Source of the DNA: Gloeobacterales cyanobacterium ES-bin-313
GTDB lineage: Bacteria; Cyanobacteriota; Cyanobacteriia; Gloeobacterales; Gloeobacteraceae
Length of the DNA: 36,471 nt
NCBI GenBank assembly: GCA_014379585.1
Contig: JACMLN010000052.1
Span: 1-36,471 of the forward strand
Reading direction: 5' to 3'
How positions within the stretch are numbered: position 1 is the stretch's first letter; the number at the start of each line of letters is the position of its first letter. Under the pieces are notes generated by a model, which made no database searches, was not told where the DNA came from, and was given only the letters and a program-made list of their open reading frames with translations. Made by a program: the position numbers and the translations under genes. Shown piece after piece: positions 17,201 through 25,872 of this stretch.

Positions 17201-20200
17201 ATGAATGGCGACCAAGGAAAAGCAGGTAGTAAACCCCTGCTGCCCAAGCTAAAAGCAGATGCTACGGTTGCTACCCCGTCAGAGGCTGCCTCTTGGGTCA
17301 GCGTAGACGGGGTGATTTTGGCAAATTTGGCTGAAAGTTTAGTGGTACCGGATCTGAGTGCAACCCAGCGGTCGATCGACTCGATCCCGGATATTTGGGC
17401 ACGGCCTTTGCTTTTCAAGCAGGCGCTGCACAACAATGAGCATCCTTTGCATCTAACAGTTTTAGGTGAATGGCGGGGTTTACTGGCCATTCTCGCTCTA
17501 CGAGAGTGGCGTAACTTGCGGCTCTACACCAAACTTTTGGATCTCAAAAATCCGCCAGATACTGGCTACGACTTTATTAGAGCTGCCAACTCCTTACTCC
17601 CCCGTCACCAAAGTATTTCGCCCGATACGACCTGGGACAAAGTCCATATCCTTTTTTACGGGGACGAACCCCAAGGCAGCACAAAGGGCAATCCAATTGG
17701 GATCACTTCACCTTTGACTTTGGTCTGTACAGCAGCGGATCTTGCCAGCCAGCCAGGGAATGAGAAGCAAAGCCGATTGGATGAGCGCGTCACTTGGTTT
17801 ATCAGCGGCATGCTTGAGGATCCTTCTCGGCACCTCGATCCTGAAGAAAAACATGCCTTAACGTTTTGGCTCAACCACGTCAAGAAGGGCTTGCAAAGTG
17901 GGGGTAGGGTGAACCGCGATGCCAGTGAACTGATCGGTCGCCTGAATGAATTTGTAGTTGCTTTGCGAGCTGATCGGGTGCCGGCGAGAGAACAACACAG
18001 TCTTAGTTCCCGCAGTCTTGCCCTGCAGACAGGCATCTATCGGATTTTAGATAACCCAGTTAAAGGGATAGAAACTCCCCTCCATCAGTCCATGGTGCGG
18101 GTGAAACCGAGCGCCAGCCTCAATCCACCCAAAGATTTGCTGATTCTTGACGAGAGCTTCAAGACCAAACTGGGCATCTGGCGCAGAAATAATCTCGCCG
18201 AAATACGCGTTTTTGGGACAGAAAATCTTGGCAGCATCAATTTTGCAGAACTAGGCGACAATCCAAACCGACTTGGGTCTCGCGCTGGTGCTCCCCAACT
18301 CAAAGATGGAACACGGGAGGCGGAATGGCGTTTCCCCAAAGCCCTTTTTACAGAACGCTTAATGCTCGTGCGGGCACAGGGAACTACTTTCCCAAATGTC
18401 CTTCCGGTGTCGGGGCAGCGAGATCTGATCTTCCGCAATGTCAGCGTCGTGCCGATCTTGCCGATTGATAGCAAGCTTTTGGACTACTACATCCCCTCTG
18501 ATCTTGCTGAACGGATCCACTTTCGTCAAGAAGGTGAGAACTTCATTGTCGAGTTGATGGTCACTCTTGGTTCGAGTTCAGAAGAATCCGTCGAAGAGTA
18601 TAAACTCACCATTGATAGGGTCTACACCCCTCAAGATGTCGAATTCCGCGAAAACTTGCCTGTCTTGGAAATCTGGCCAAACTTTCGGACACCGACCTGG
18701 AACTGCTATTACACCTACTACGATCTAGTGGGACTTGAACCAACAGATGTCTTCTACGCTCGTCCCTATACAGGCACCGAAGAAGTTGTTAAGCGTTCAA
18801 CCTTAGAACGCGAACTCCTGCTCCATGAAGTCACCCGCACCAGCAAACCGCCTGAGGCAATGATCTGCGAAGCTGTCCGCAAAGATAAGCGACGGTTCTC
18901 CGTTGGTTGTCTGCTGCTTACAGAGTTGCCCTTCAAAAATCAGATGCATCAGAGCATCTGGCACATCGGTATGGACTTTGGTACCTCTGCCAGCCAGGTC
19001 TACTACCGCCGAGACACAGGCAATATTCCAAAGCCACTCCAGTTTCAACAGCGCTTTTTCTCTGTGACATCACCTGGGGAAGAGAACCGCTTCGAGATGG
19101 TCAAGTTCTACTTGCCACCCTTCGAGCCAGTTTCCCCTTTTCCGACCCTCTTTCGGCAGGAACCGAAACTGCCGGGGAACCAGCAGGATCCTTACGATCA
19201 GCCATTCTTGCGCGGCAACATTCGCTACTCCAAAGAAGGTCAACTGCTGCGCGGGCTAGCCAATGAAAAAGTCAGTTCGCGCTTCAAATGGGCTGAGGAG
19301 CAGGAATTAACCGATGGATTTATCGAACAACTAGCCCTTCAATGTTTGGCAGAAGCTGCATCGGAAGGTGTAGCAGAAGTACGTTGGCATGTCTCCTATC
19401 CCACCGCCTTCGACTTCGTCTTGCTCCAAATCCTGCGCAACACCTGGGGCTGTGTCTTAACGATGACCCGCGATCTCGGTTTCCAAACCGACGACAAGCG
19501 TCCCAACTTTATGACCGAGAGTGTGGCAGCGGCTCTCTTTTTCTCCAGCAAAGACAAAGTTAACCTCACCCAAACCGTCTGCATCGATATCGGCGGTGGC
19601 TCTTCAGATATCTCGATCTGGAGCAAGACGGAGCTGATTCAGCAGTCCTCCATCAAGTTTGCTGGGGAGGAAATCTTTATGAATCTCCTCAAAGCCTACC
19701 CTCTGATTTTGGAGCGCTTCGATCCAGAGTGGGGCAAGCAGTTGGCCAAAGTCGTTGGCTCAGAATCATTTTACCCAGAAGCAGATTCTCTCCTCCGCGC
19801 TAACCGCGACAAACTGAAGCAGCGTCTCCCCATTGCCTTAGCGCAAGTCCGCGACCCGATGAGCGATCCTGTCTTCGGACTTATCCATCTCATCGCTTTG
19901 GGTGTCTCAGGGATCGTCTTCTACTCAGGACTCCTGATCAATCAACTCCACCGCCAGGGCGCACTTCCCTACGATGTGCTACCCGAACTGTGTGTCGGCG
20001 GCAATGGCGCACGTACTTTTGAGTGGCTCGGAATCGGAGAATTTTCTGAAGATACACCCCACAATCGCCTGTTTGCCGAACTATTGGTTGCCTCTTCGGA
20101 GCTAGAGCGTGTGCGAAACTACGCTGTTAGAGTCAGCTCCGAACCGAAAGCCGAAGTTGCCTACGGACTTGTCCTACAAGATGAGTTGCATCTAGAAGTC

Positions 20201-20569
20201 AAGAAAAACGATGAAGATTTCATTGTCATCGCTGGCGAAGATTTCAAGGATGAGAAGGGTGAGCCTAAAGGTTGGGATACCCTGATTACCGCTGGCCTGC
20301 TGAAATCAGGTTTATCCATTTCTAAGGAGTTAACTCAACTGCGCAAATTTGTAGAGGTCTACAACAACTATGCAAGTAAAAAGGGGAGCTGCGTTCGTGC
20401 TATCGACCTTGATGCCTACGCAAAAGACATCGAAATGACGGTGCAGCAAAAATTAGACAGCTATAAGCGAATGAACGAAAGCAATATCACTGTTGAACCA
20501 CTCTTCATCACTGCCCTCAAGCGCTTGATTGTTGCTGAGACACAGAAGTGGTCGGGCAAAAAGAGTTGA
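17201..20569 (+). CDS. Large protein with C-terminal actin/Hsp70-fold ATPase domain
   Basis: 1122 residues from ATG 17201, which has AGGAG 9 bases upstream; an earlier ATG at 17174 overlaps the tubulin-like gene. The N-terminal half (1-580) matches no domain I know. Its most conserved-looking block is LTVLGEWRGLLAILALREWR, then VHILFYGDEPQGSTKGNPIG and SPLTLVCTAADLASQPG. The C-terminal half carries all three actin/Hsp70 signatures: phosphate-1 GMDFGTSASQVYYRR (D592), phosphate-2 CIDIGGGSSDISIW (D796), and adenosine loop CVGGNGARTFEWLG (G933-G936). ESVAAALFF lies between them, as in Hsp70-like proteins. No signal peptide or membrane helix is visible, so it is cytoplasmic. It may be a filament-forming or client-remodelling ATPase working with the tubulin-like protein. 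A distant relation to SrfB-type proteins is possible but unproven. Confidence 0.85.
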   Translation: MNGDQGKAGSKPLLPKLKADATVATPSEAASWVSVDGVILANLAESLVVPDLSATQRSIDSIPDIWARPLLFKQALHNNEHPLHLTVLGEWRGLLAILALREWRNLRLYTKLLDLKNPPDTGYDFIRAANSLLPRHQSISPDTTWDKVHILFYGDEPQGSTKGNPIGITSPLTLVCTAADLASQPGNEKQSRLDERVTWFISGMLEDPSRHLDPEEKHALTFWLNHVKKGLQSGGRVNRDASELIGRLNEFVVALRADRVPAREQHSLSSRSLALQTGIYRILDNPVKGIETPLHQSMVRVKPSASLNPPKDLLILDESFKTKLGIWRRNNLAEIRVFGTENLGSINFAELGDNPNRLGSRAGAPQLKDGTREAEWRFPKALFTERLMLVRAQGTTFPNVLPVSGQRDLIFRNVSVVPILPIDSKLLDYYIPSDLAERIHFRQEGENFIVELMVTLGSSSEESVEEYKLTIDRVYTPQDVEFRENLPVLEIWPNFRTPTWNCYYTYYDLVGLEPTDVFYARPYTGTEEVVKRSTLERELLLHEVTRTSKPPEAMICEAVRKDKRRFSVGCLLLTELPFKNQMHQSIWHIGMDFGTSASQVYYRRDTGNIPKPLQFQQRFFSVTSPGEENRFEMVKFYLPPFEPVSPFPTLFRQEPKLPGNQQDPYDQPFLRGNIRYSKEGQLLRGLANEKVSSRFKWAEEQELTDGFIEQLALQCLAEAASEGVAEVRWHVSYPTAFDFVLLQILRNTWGCVLTMTRDLGFQTDDKRPNFMTESVAAALFFSSKDKVNLTQTVCIDIGGGSSDISIWSKTELIQQSSIKFAGEEIFMNLLKAYPLILERFDPEWGKQLAKVVGSESFYPEADSLLRANRDKLKQRLPIALAQVRDPMSDPVFGLIHLIALGVSGIVFYSGLLINQLHRQGALPYDVLPELCVGGNGARTFEWLGIGEFSEDTPHNRLFAELLVASSELERVRNYAVRVSSEPKAEVAYGLVLQDELHLEVKKNDEDFIVIAGEDFKDEKGEPKGWDTLITAGLLKSGLSISKELTQLRKFVEVYNNYASKKGSCVRAIDLDAYAKDIEMTVQQKLDSYKRMNESNITVEPLFITALKRLIVAETQKWSGKKS

Positions 20570-20630
20570 TAGCTCCTGTGAGCGTAGTAGAAATAAGGAT
20601 GTGGTAGAGCCGAGTGTTTAAGGAGGAACG

Positions 20631-21656
20631 ATGAGTCAGCATTGCCCAAGATATAAGCTTCCCTACAATGTACTCAGTAGTGCGTTGGCGGTTTTCCTTG
20701 TCCTCTCCGATACGTGTGGAATGCGAGTGAATGCACAACAACCAGAACTTGCAGGTTCGGCTCCCAGTGAATATGAGCAGAGCGCTCCAGGGACAATAAC
20801 GAAGCCTGATCTAAAGGCAAAAAATCGGGCTACTTCAGCAGCAGCCACCCCGAGTGCACCCAGCGACACTGCTGTAAACGGCTCAGGAAAAACACCTCAA
20901 GAAGCAAAAACTGCTGTAGACAAAACTCCAGAACTCAATTGGGTGGCCATGGGAGTAAGCGCTGGCTTGAATACCCTACCATCACTTATTTTTTTCATTC
21001 TTTTATGGCTCAAGCTTGACAAGCAAGCTGAGAATATCAATGCCAAGATAAAGAATTTAGATAATAAGGTTTCTACACTTCAAGGATCACAGCAAAGCAA
21101 AACAAGTAGCCAACCATCAGCGACTCGCCTTCCTTTTGATCCAGACCTTAAGTCTAAACTCGAAAGATTAACTGAGTCCATTGAAGAGTTGAAGCAAGAT
21201 ATCAAACCTCAAGCAGTTACAGTCACTACAGCTATTGATAAACAGGTCGAACCTGACATCCCCATTCGCTCAGATCTACACCCTTTTGTTCAACGTTATA
21301 ACGCCATTTTAAGTAAATATGAGGATAACGCTGAAAGAAAATCCACTTTAGAAGGAGAGTATCGTGGTCAAGTTACATTGGCATCTGTCAGTAATTCTGA
21401 AGATCTCGATAGTGAAGTTCCTCCAGAGTTAAAAGAAGCAAGCGAGCGAGCCACTTTCTATCTGGTTGAAGACGAAACTAGCTATCTCGCATTGCCAATA
21501 CCAAGTATGGCTAGCGTGGGCACTTCCTATGCGAAAGCTATGTACAATATCGAGGGTGATGGGCTTTCTGTTGCAAGTATTCAGAAACCTGCGCAATTCA
21601 AGCAACAGAGCAATGTTTGGAGACTTGTTAGCAAAGGCAAAATGACGGTGGGATAG
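20631..21656 (+). CDS. Membrane-anchored coiled-coil protein with the locus-specific C-terminal domain
   Basis: A 341-residue protein with a very strong ribosome site (AAGGAGG) before ATG. Residues 1-34 look like a signal peptide (SSALAVFLVLSDTCG, ending VNA). Residues 35-100 are low-complexity Ala/Pro/Thr-rich sequence. A membrane helix lies at about 104-129 (GVSAGLNTLPSLIFFILLWL), then a coiled coil (KLDKQAENINAKIKNLDNKV) and a linker. The last 127 residues (215-341) contain RYNAILSKYEDNAERKS, RATFYLVEDETSYLALPIPS, KAMYNIEGDG and WRLVSKG. This block is closely similar to the C-terminus of the next protein. If the leader is cleaved, the C-terminal domain lies in the cytoplasm, matching its partner. 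No known family recognised. The gene is AT-richer than the ATPase gene before it. Confidence 0.8.
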   Translation: MSQHCPRYKLPYNVLSSALAVFLVLSDTCGMRVNAQQPELAGSAPSEYEQSAPGTITKPDLKAKNRATSAAATPSAPSDTAVNGSGKTPQEAKTAVDKTPELNWVAMGVSAGLNTLPSLIFFILLWLKLDKQAENINAKIKNLDNKVSTLQGSQQSKTSSQPSATRLPFDPDLKSKLERLTESIEELKQDIKPQAVTVTTAIDKQVEPDIPIRSDLHPFVQRYNAILSKYEDNAERKSTLEGEYRGQVTLASVSNSEDLDSEVPPELKEASERATFYLVEDETSYLALPIPSMASVGTSYAKAMYNIEGDGLSVASIQKPAQFKQQSNVWRLVSKGKMTVG

Positions 21657-21672
21657 CAGAAGGCATTTCACG

Positions 21673-23526
21673 ATGAGCACTAAATGTATCACCGAACATA
21701 ATGGCAAACTTTGGTTCAGTTCAGCGGCTGGACTAGAAAGCTTAGATCTGCAAAGTTTTGCCCTTCACAACGAAAGTAGCGCGATTATTCCTACTTGTTT
21801 TCTTTCCCCCATTGGTTCGGATTATCCATGGTGCGGCACCAAGCGAGGTATTTATACTTTTGAGGACAATCTATGGAAAAACTTACGAGTCATTAACGCA
21901 ACACCTAGTGGATGTATTAGCTGTATAACGCAAGATTCGCAAGGCAGTATCTGGTATGCCAACGAAGCTGGTCTCAGTCGATTGGTAGATACGCTTGAAG
22001 CTGTTCTTCAGTACTCGAAAACCTATAAACTTTCGAAAAAGAAAGTGGTAAATTTACTTCAAGATACTGATGCCACCATATGGTGTGCAACAGAAGACGG
22101 CTTATTTGAATATCAGACAGGCAAAAGTGAATTTGATCGCATTAAAGAAGTGAGTATTATTAACTTTACAGAAGGCTATAGCAAAAAACTTTATCTGACT
22201 ACAGTAACTGGATTCAGCAAGTTTGAGGGTCGTACTCGAAATGTGATCGATAATTGGTGGTTAGGCTTGCCAGACGGTGCAACCCCCCAATGTATTATGG
22301 ATGATGCTTCAGGCAGACTTTTATTTGGTACTACTTCAGGTCTTTGTGTGCATGATCAAGAAGAATCCGGGCTTGTACAATTCCCAAAAGACCAAGTTTC
22401 AGTTCAGTGTCTATTTGCAGACTCACAGGGAAGAGTCTGGAGTGGCACAAATCATGGCTTATTCCTAGTAGATGGATACACTGCTATTTCTGTTCATGAG
22501 CTTGCTCATTCAAGAACTAGTAGCTCAACTTCTCGTCCACCAAGTTATGAAATCCCTACGAAACCAACCAGTAGCTTTACTGTTAATTCGAGTAAGTTGG
22601 AAATAGAAGTTAGAAGCTTAAGAGAAGAGAATAGAAAGTTAAGATTAGAACACTTAGACTATCAAAAAGCATTGAAGGAAAATGAATCATTCAGAAGAAA
22701 GGAAAAAGATTGGAGTAAAATTCATAAATCAAATCAGGATGAGATTGCGAGGCTAGAGGCTATTGTAAACAGCACGGATAGTATTCAAATTCAGGGGCTA
22801 ATTGCAGAAATTGGTCAGTTAAAAAGTCAAAATCAGCTATTGGAGCTTCAGACAATCAACAGCACTCAACAGCCCCAAGAAGAAATGAATAGCTGGCGGA
22901 GTGCTTACTATGAATTACTTGAAAAATATAAAGATCTTCAGACGCAACTAAAGCAACAAGCCTTTGAGCCTTCGCTCCCCCAGGAAACTCGTATAATTTT
23001 GGAGCAGCCAATTTCTACTGTAGACGCAAGCTCTGGAGAGAATGTAAGCCTTGAAGCAGATCGAACAGTTGAAGAATATCTCATTCCTCAGCCTCTAGTT
23101 GTTCCGCAAGAAGTGCCAAAGACAGTTGCTACAAGTCCCTTAATGAAAAATCTTCTTTCTACTTATAATGCAGTCTTGAGCAAATATTCAGAAAATGCTG
23201 ATCGAAAAGCTGAAATCGAAAGACGTTTTGTTGATGGAGTCAAACAAGTATCAGTCAGCAATATTCAAGACGTTGACGGGGGCGAACCACCTGAACTCCG
23301 CGAAAGTGATAGAGCCACGTTTTATCTTATTCAAGATGAAAATGATTATCTTGCATTGCCTATACCAGCAATGGCCAGTATGCGTTCTTCCTATATAAGG
23401 GAAATGTACAATATTACTGGTTATGGTGCCTCTATTATTTGCGTCGATGAAGTAGCCGTGTTCCAGAAACAAGGCAACGGTTGGCGCTTAGTCCAAAAAG
23501 GAGCAATCGTCGTTGGTAGTGCATAA
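21673..23526 (+). CDS. Seven-bladed propeller / coiled-coil protein with shared C-terminal domain
   Basis: 617 residues, no signal peptide, so probably cytoplasmic. Seven blades of the two-component-regulator propeller type occupy about 1-275. Blade cores include SIWYANEAGLSRL, TIWCATEDGLFEY, RLLFGTTSGLCVH and RVWSGTNHGLFLVDG. A long coiled coil follows (about 307-430; SKLEIEVRSLREENRKLRLE and later YYELLEKYKDLQTQLKQ). The C-terminal domain (about 488-617; TYNAVLSKYSENADRKA, RATFYLIQDENDYLALPIPA, REMYNITGYG, WRLVQKG) is homologous to that of the preceding gene. In sensor kinases such propellers sense ligands outside the cell, but here no kinase or receiver is attached. A scaffold or assembly role for the NTPases is plausible. 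The gene is clearly AT-rich. Confidence 0.85.
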   Translation: MSTKCITEHNGKLWFSSAAGLESLDLQSFALHNESSAIIPTCFLSPIGSDYPWCGTKRGIYTFEDNLWKNLRVINATPSGCISCITQDSQGSIWYANEAGLSRLVDTLEAVLQYSKTYKLSKKKVVNLLQDTDATIWCATEDGLFEYQTGKSEFDRIKEVSIINFTEGYSKKLYLTTVTGFSKFEGRTRNVIDNWWLGLPDGATPQCIMDDASGRLLFGTTSGLCVHDQEESGLVQFPKDQVSVQCLFADSQGRVWSGTNHGLFLVDGYTAISVHELAHSRTSSSTSRPPSYEIPTKPTSSFTVNSSKLEIEVRSLREENRKLRLEHLDYQKALKENESFRRKEKDWSKIHKSNQDEIARLEAIVNSTDSIQIQGLIAEIGQLKSQNQLLELQTINSTQQPQEEMNSWRSAYYELLEKYKDLQTQLKQQAFEPSLPQETRIILEQPISTVDASSGENVSLEADRTVEEYLIPQPLVVPQEVPKTVATSPLMKNLLSTYNAVLSKYSENADRKAEIERRFVDGVKQVSVSNIQDVDGGEPPELRESDRATFYLIQDENDYLALPIPAMASMRSSYIREMYNITGYGASIICVDEVAVFQKQGNGWRLVQKGAIVVGSA

Positions 23527-23592
23527 ATAGGACATCTAAAGAACTAGAAGATGATTGGTAGGGCAGTTCGTCTGCAATCTTAAGGAGAGGCG

Positions 23593-25872
23593 ATGGGTGT
23601 TACGGGTGTAGTCCAGCAAGCAGGTGTTCTCTGGTATGCCTCCGAAAAAGGGGTGGGGGGCATTGACTTGGAAAATAGAGGTGTGCTCGCCGCTACGCCG
23701 CTCGATGCGCGTTGCTTCTTGGCGGATTCTAGGACGGGTTTGCTGCTGTGTGGCACTGGCAACGGCATTTTTAGTTACCAAGGAAATCGCTGGCAGGCGC
23801 TCAAAATCGATGGCACGGGACCAGGGAGTGCTGTGCGTGCTCTGGTTGTAGATAGCCAAAAGATGATTTGGTGTGCGTCAAACCTGGGACTGGGGAAAAT
23901 GGTTGGTTCCTTCCAGACAGGGTTTGGGTGGCAGTCCACCTACGACACAACCGATGGTTTGCCTAGCCGTCGTGTCGATTGCCTCTGCGTCGATAATCAG
24001 TCTATTCTTTGGTGCGGAACTCCATCGGGATTGGCCAGGTATCAGCCGAATACAGATACTTTCACCGTCAATCCAGCGATTGAAGCTGGAGTGATTGCCC
24101 TCGCAGCGGATCGGCAAAATCAGCTTTTTGTGGCCACTGCAGAGGGCTTAAGCAAGTGGGATGGCAAACGGTGGTCAGAACTTTCTGGTTGGCGGCAACA
24201 TATTGCGGCCTCAGCTGTGCCTCAGTGTTTGTTGGCAGACGATAGTGGCTACCTCTGGTGTGGAACATCCGCTGGCCTTGTCGTGCGCGATGAAGGTATT
24301 TGGCAAGGGATAGATCTAGGGGAGCCAGTCTCTGTGTATTCATTGACCTTGGATGCGCAAGGCAGTCTTTGGTGCGGAACGGAGTCAGGACTATTCAAAG
24401 TAGAAAACTGGAAAGGGATCCCGCTCAAAGAGTTTCTAGAAAGATCCGTTCCGGCTTCAGCCGATGGGATACCTGCACAAACTCCAGAAGCAGAACGACC
24501 AACGACTATCGTTATCCCACCGTCGCCAACTCTGATTGAACCTATTGCATCATTGCAGCCAACAATTCTCAATGCGAATGAGGTGGCCTCGCAGCCTACG
24601 GTACTCAATCTTCCTGAATCTACTTCACTGCCAACAAGTCTGGATACCACCAACCCTATTTTACAACCGACGATTCTTACTACCACTGAGCCTTCTTTAC
24701 TGCCAACGATCCCAACAGCTACTGCTACTGCTCCCGACCGATCATCTGAATTAACAACATCGCCAAATAGCTATATTCGTCTATATGCTTCACCGACCCA
24801 ATCCACAATTCCAATTGGTGGCAAAGAAATTTTTCGCATTCAAGTAGAACGCCAAAATACCGACTCAAATATTTCTTTTGCTGACCTCTTAGGAAGCCAA
24901 GGGATCACAGCTACAGTGATTCAGAAGGATGCCAGCGCCGATTGGGCTAACTTACTGGTCACAGTCACAGAAGAAGCCGTTCCTGGAAATTACACCCTCA
25001 GGGTTCAGGCCGAGGCACCAGGAATAACAATTTATAGTTGCTCTGTGGAGATTGCCGTTGTACCAGCAGTCACTGGGTTGACAACCCCTAATGCATTAGC
25101 GCCTACGAAATTGACACCGAAGCGGGTTAACGAAGAAACAAACCTTGTACCCCTCTTTACTGTTTTGCTTCTCTTTTTATTAGGGGGTGGGCTGATCTGG
25201 GTGTTGGGTCGTTCTGCAGGAGAAAATACTACATCCACCACTCCAACCCCTGAAACACCTTCACCGATTGCTAAATCTCAACCCACGCCCGTACCTCAGC
25301 CTGAACAACCTGAGCCGCAGCCTGTACAAAGGGATACACAAACTAACACCCAAACGGAACCCCCCCCCGAACCTCAGCCCAAGCCTGTTGTGAACAGCAA
25401 TGCTTTCAGCGAGACCGAAGCGGCAAGTCTAATCAATAATTGGCAGCAGATCAAGAAAGAGATCTATTCAGATCCGCAAAACACGGACGGTGAGTCGAAG
25501 TTGGGCAGCATCCTGACTGGGGTGATGCTCAGGGGCAATAGCGGCAATGGTGGGCGCTTGAATTCCTGGCAGCAACTGCGGAGCGAAAGGCAGTTCTGGC
25601 GATACACCCAGGGTTCTATAGTTTTAGTGCCTGGTACATTTCGGCGCGTGGACGACCACACAGCCTTCGCCGTGATCGCGATTACTGAGTCTGGCGAAAA
25701 ATTTGATTCTGCTGGAAACATACTGAAGGATGCTGGCTCCCCCTACTACAACAGCACGTATCAAGTGAAGTATCGCTTTGCTTATGATGACCAGACCAAG
25801 GAATGGCGGCTCGCTGAATGTTGGGGAACCACCAAAACTTTGAGATCCTGTGACCTGGATCGCGAGTCATGA
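23593..25872 (+). CDS. Propeller-Ig-TM protein with C-terminal ARC6-like IMS domain
   Basis: 759 residues, ATG with AAGGAGAGG upstream. The N-terminal seven-bladed propeller (about 1-280) has cores such as MIWCASNLGLGKM, ILWCGTPSGLARY, YLWCGTSAGLVV and SLWCGTESGLFKV. A Pro/Thr-rich spacer repeats (Q/L)PT(I/V/S)L motifs (about 300-385). An Ig-like domain follows (about 393-490; YIRLYASPTQSTIPIGGKE, VTEEAVPGNYTLRVQAEAPG), then one membrane helix (about 518-539; LFTVLLLFLLGGGLIWVLG). A Pro/Gln-rich linker leads to a domain at about 604-755 (AASLINNWQQIKKEI, KLGSILTGVML, STYQVKYRFAYD, EWRLAECW). This fits the IMS domain found at the C-terminus of ARC6/Ftn2. With no leader, the propeller would be cytoplasmic and the IMS domain periplasmic. 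The stop overlaps the next start (ATGA). Confidence 0.85.
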   Translation: MGVTGVVQQAGVLWYASEKGVGGIDLENRGVLAATPLDARCFLADSRTGLLLCGTGNGIFSYQGNRWQALKIDGTGPGSAVRALVVDSQKMIWCASNLGLGKMVGSFQTGFGWQSTYDTTDGLPSRRVDCLCVDNQSILWCGTPSGLARYQPNTDTFTVNPAIEAGVIALAADRQNQLFVATAEGLSKWDGKRWSELSGWRQHIAASAVPQCLLADDSGYLWCGTSAGLVVRDEGIWQGIDLGEPVSVYSLTLDAQGSLWCGTESGLFKVENWKGIPLKEFLERSVPASADGIPAQTPEAERPTTIVIPPSPTLIEPIASLQPTILNANEVASQPTVLNLPESTSLPTSLDTTNPILQPTILTTTEPSLLPTIPTATATAPDRSSELTTSPNSYIRLYASPTQSTIPIGGKEIFRIQVERQNTDSNISFADLLGSQGITATVIQKDASADWANLLVTVTEEAVPGNYTLRVQAEAPGITIYSCSVEIAVVPAVTGLTTPNALAPTKLTPKRVNEETNLVPLFTVLLLFLLGGGLIWVLGRSAGENTTSTTPTPETPSPIAKSQPTPVPQPEQPEPQPVQRDTQTNTQTEPPPEPQPKPVVNSNAFSETEAASLINNWQQIKKEIYSDPQNTDGESKLGSILTGVMLRGNSGNGGRLNSWQQLRSERQFWRYTQGSIVLVPGTFRRVDDHTAFAVIAITESGEKFDSAGNILKDAGSPYYNSTYQVKYRFAYDDQTKEWRLAECWGTTKTLRSCDLDRES
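25360..25368 (+). repeat. Run of nine cytosines in a coding linker
   Basis: An uninterrupted C9 tract encodes prolines (about residues 589-592) between the membrane helix and the IMS domain of the propeller-IMS protein. Such tracts are prone to slippage; a one-base change would remove the IMS domain while leaving the propeller and membrane anchor. Confidence 0.85.

Noticed and set aside
17201-20569. Assignment of the large ATPase as virulence factor SrfB
   Set aside because: Size and Hsp70-like loops are reminiscent, but the motifs seen here define only the superfamily, and no SrfA- or SrfC-like neighbours are present.
24249-24686. Minus-strand open frame opposite the propeller-IMS gene
   Set aside because: It is a shadow of the Pro/Thr-rich repeat region and has no independent support.
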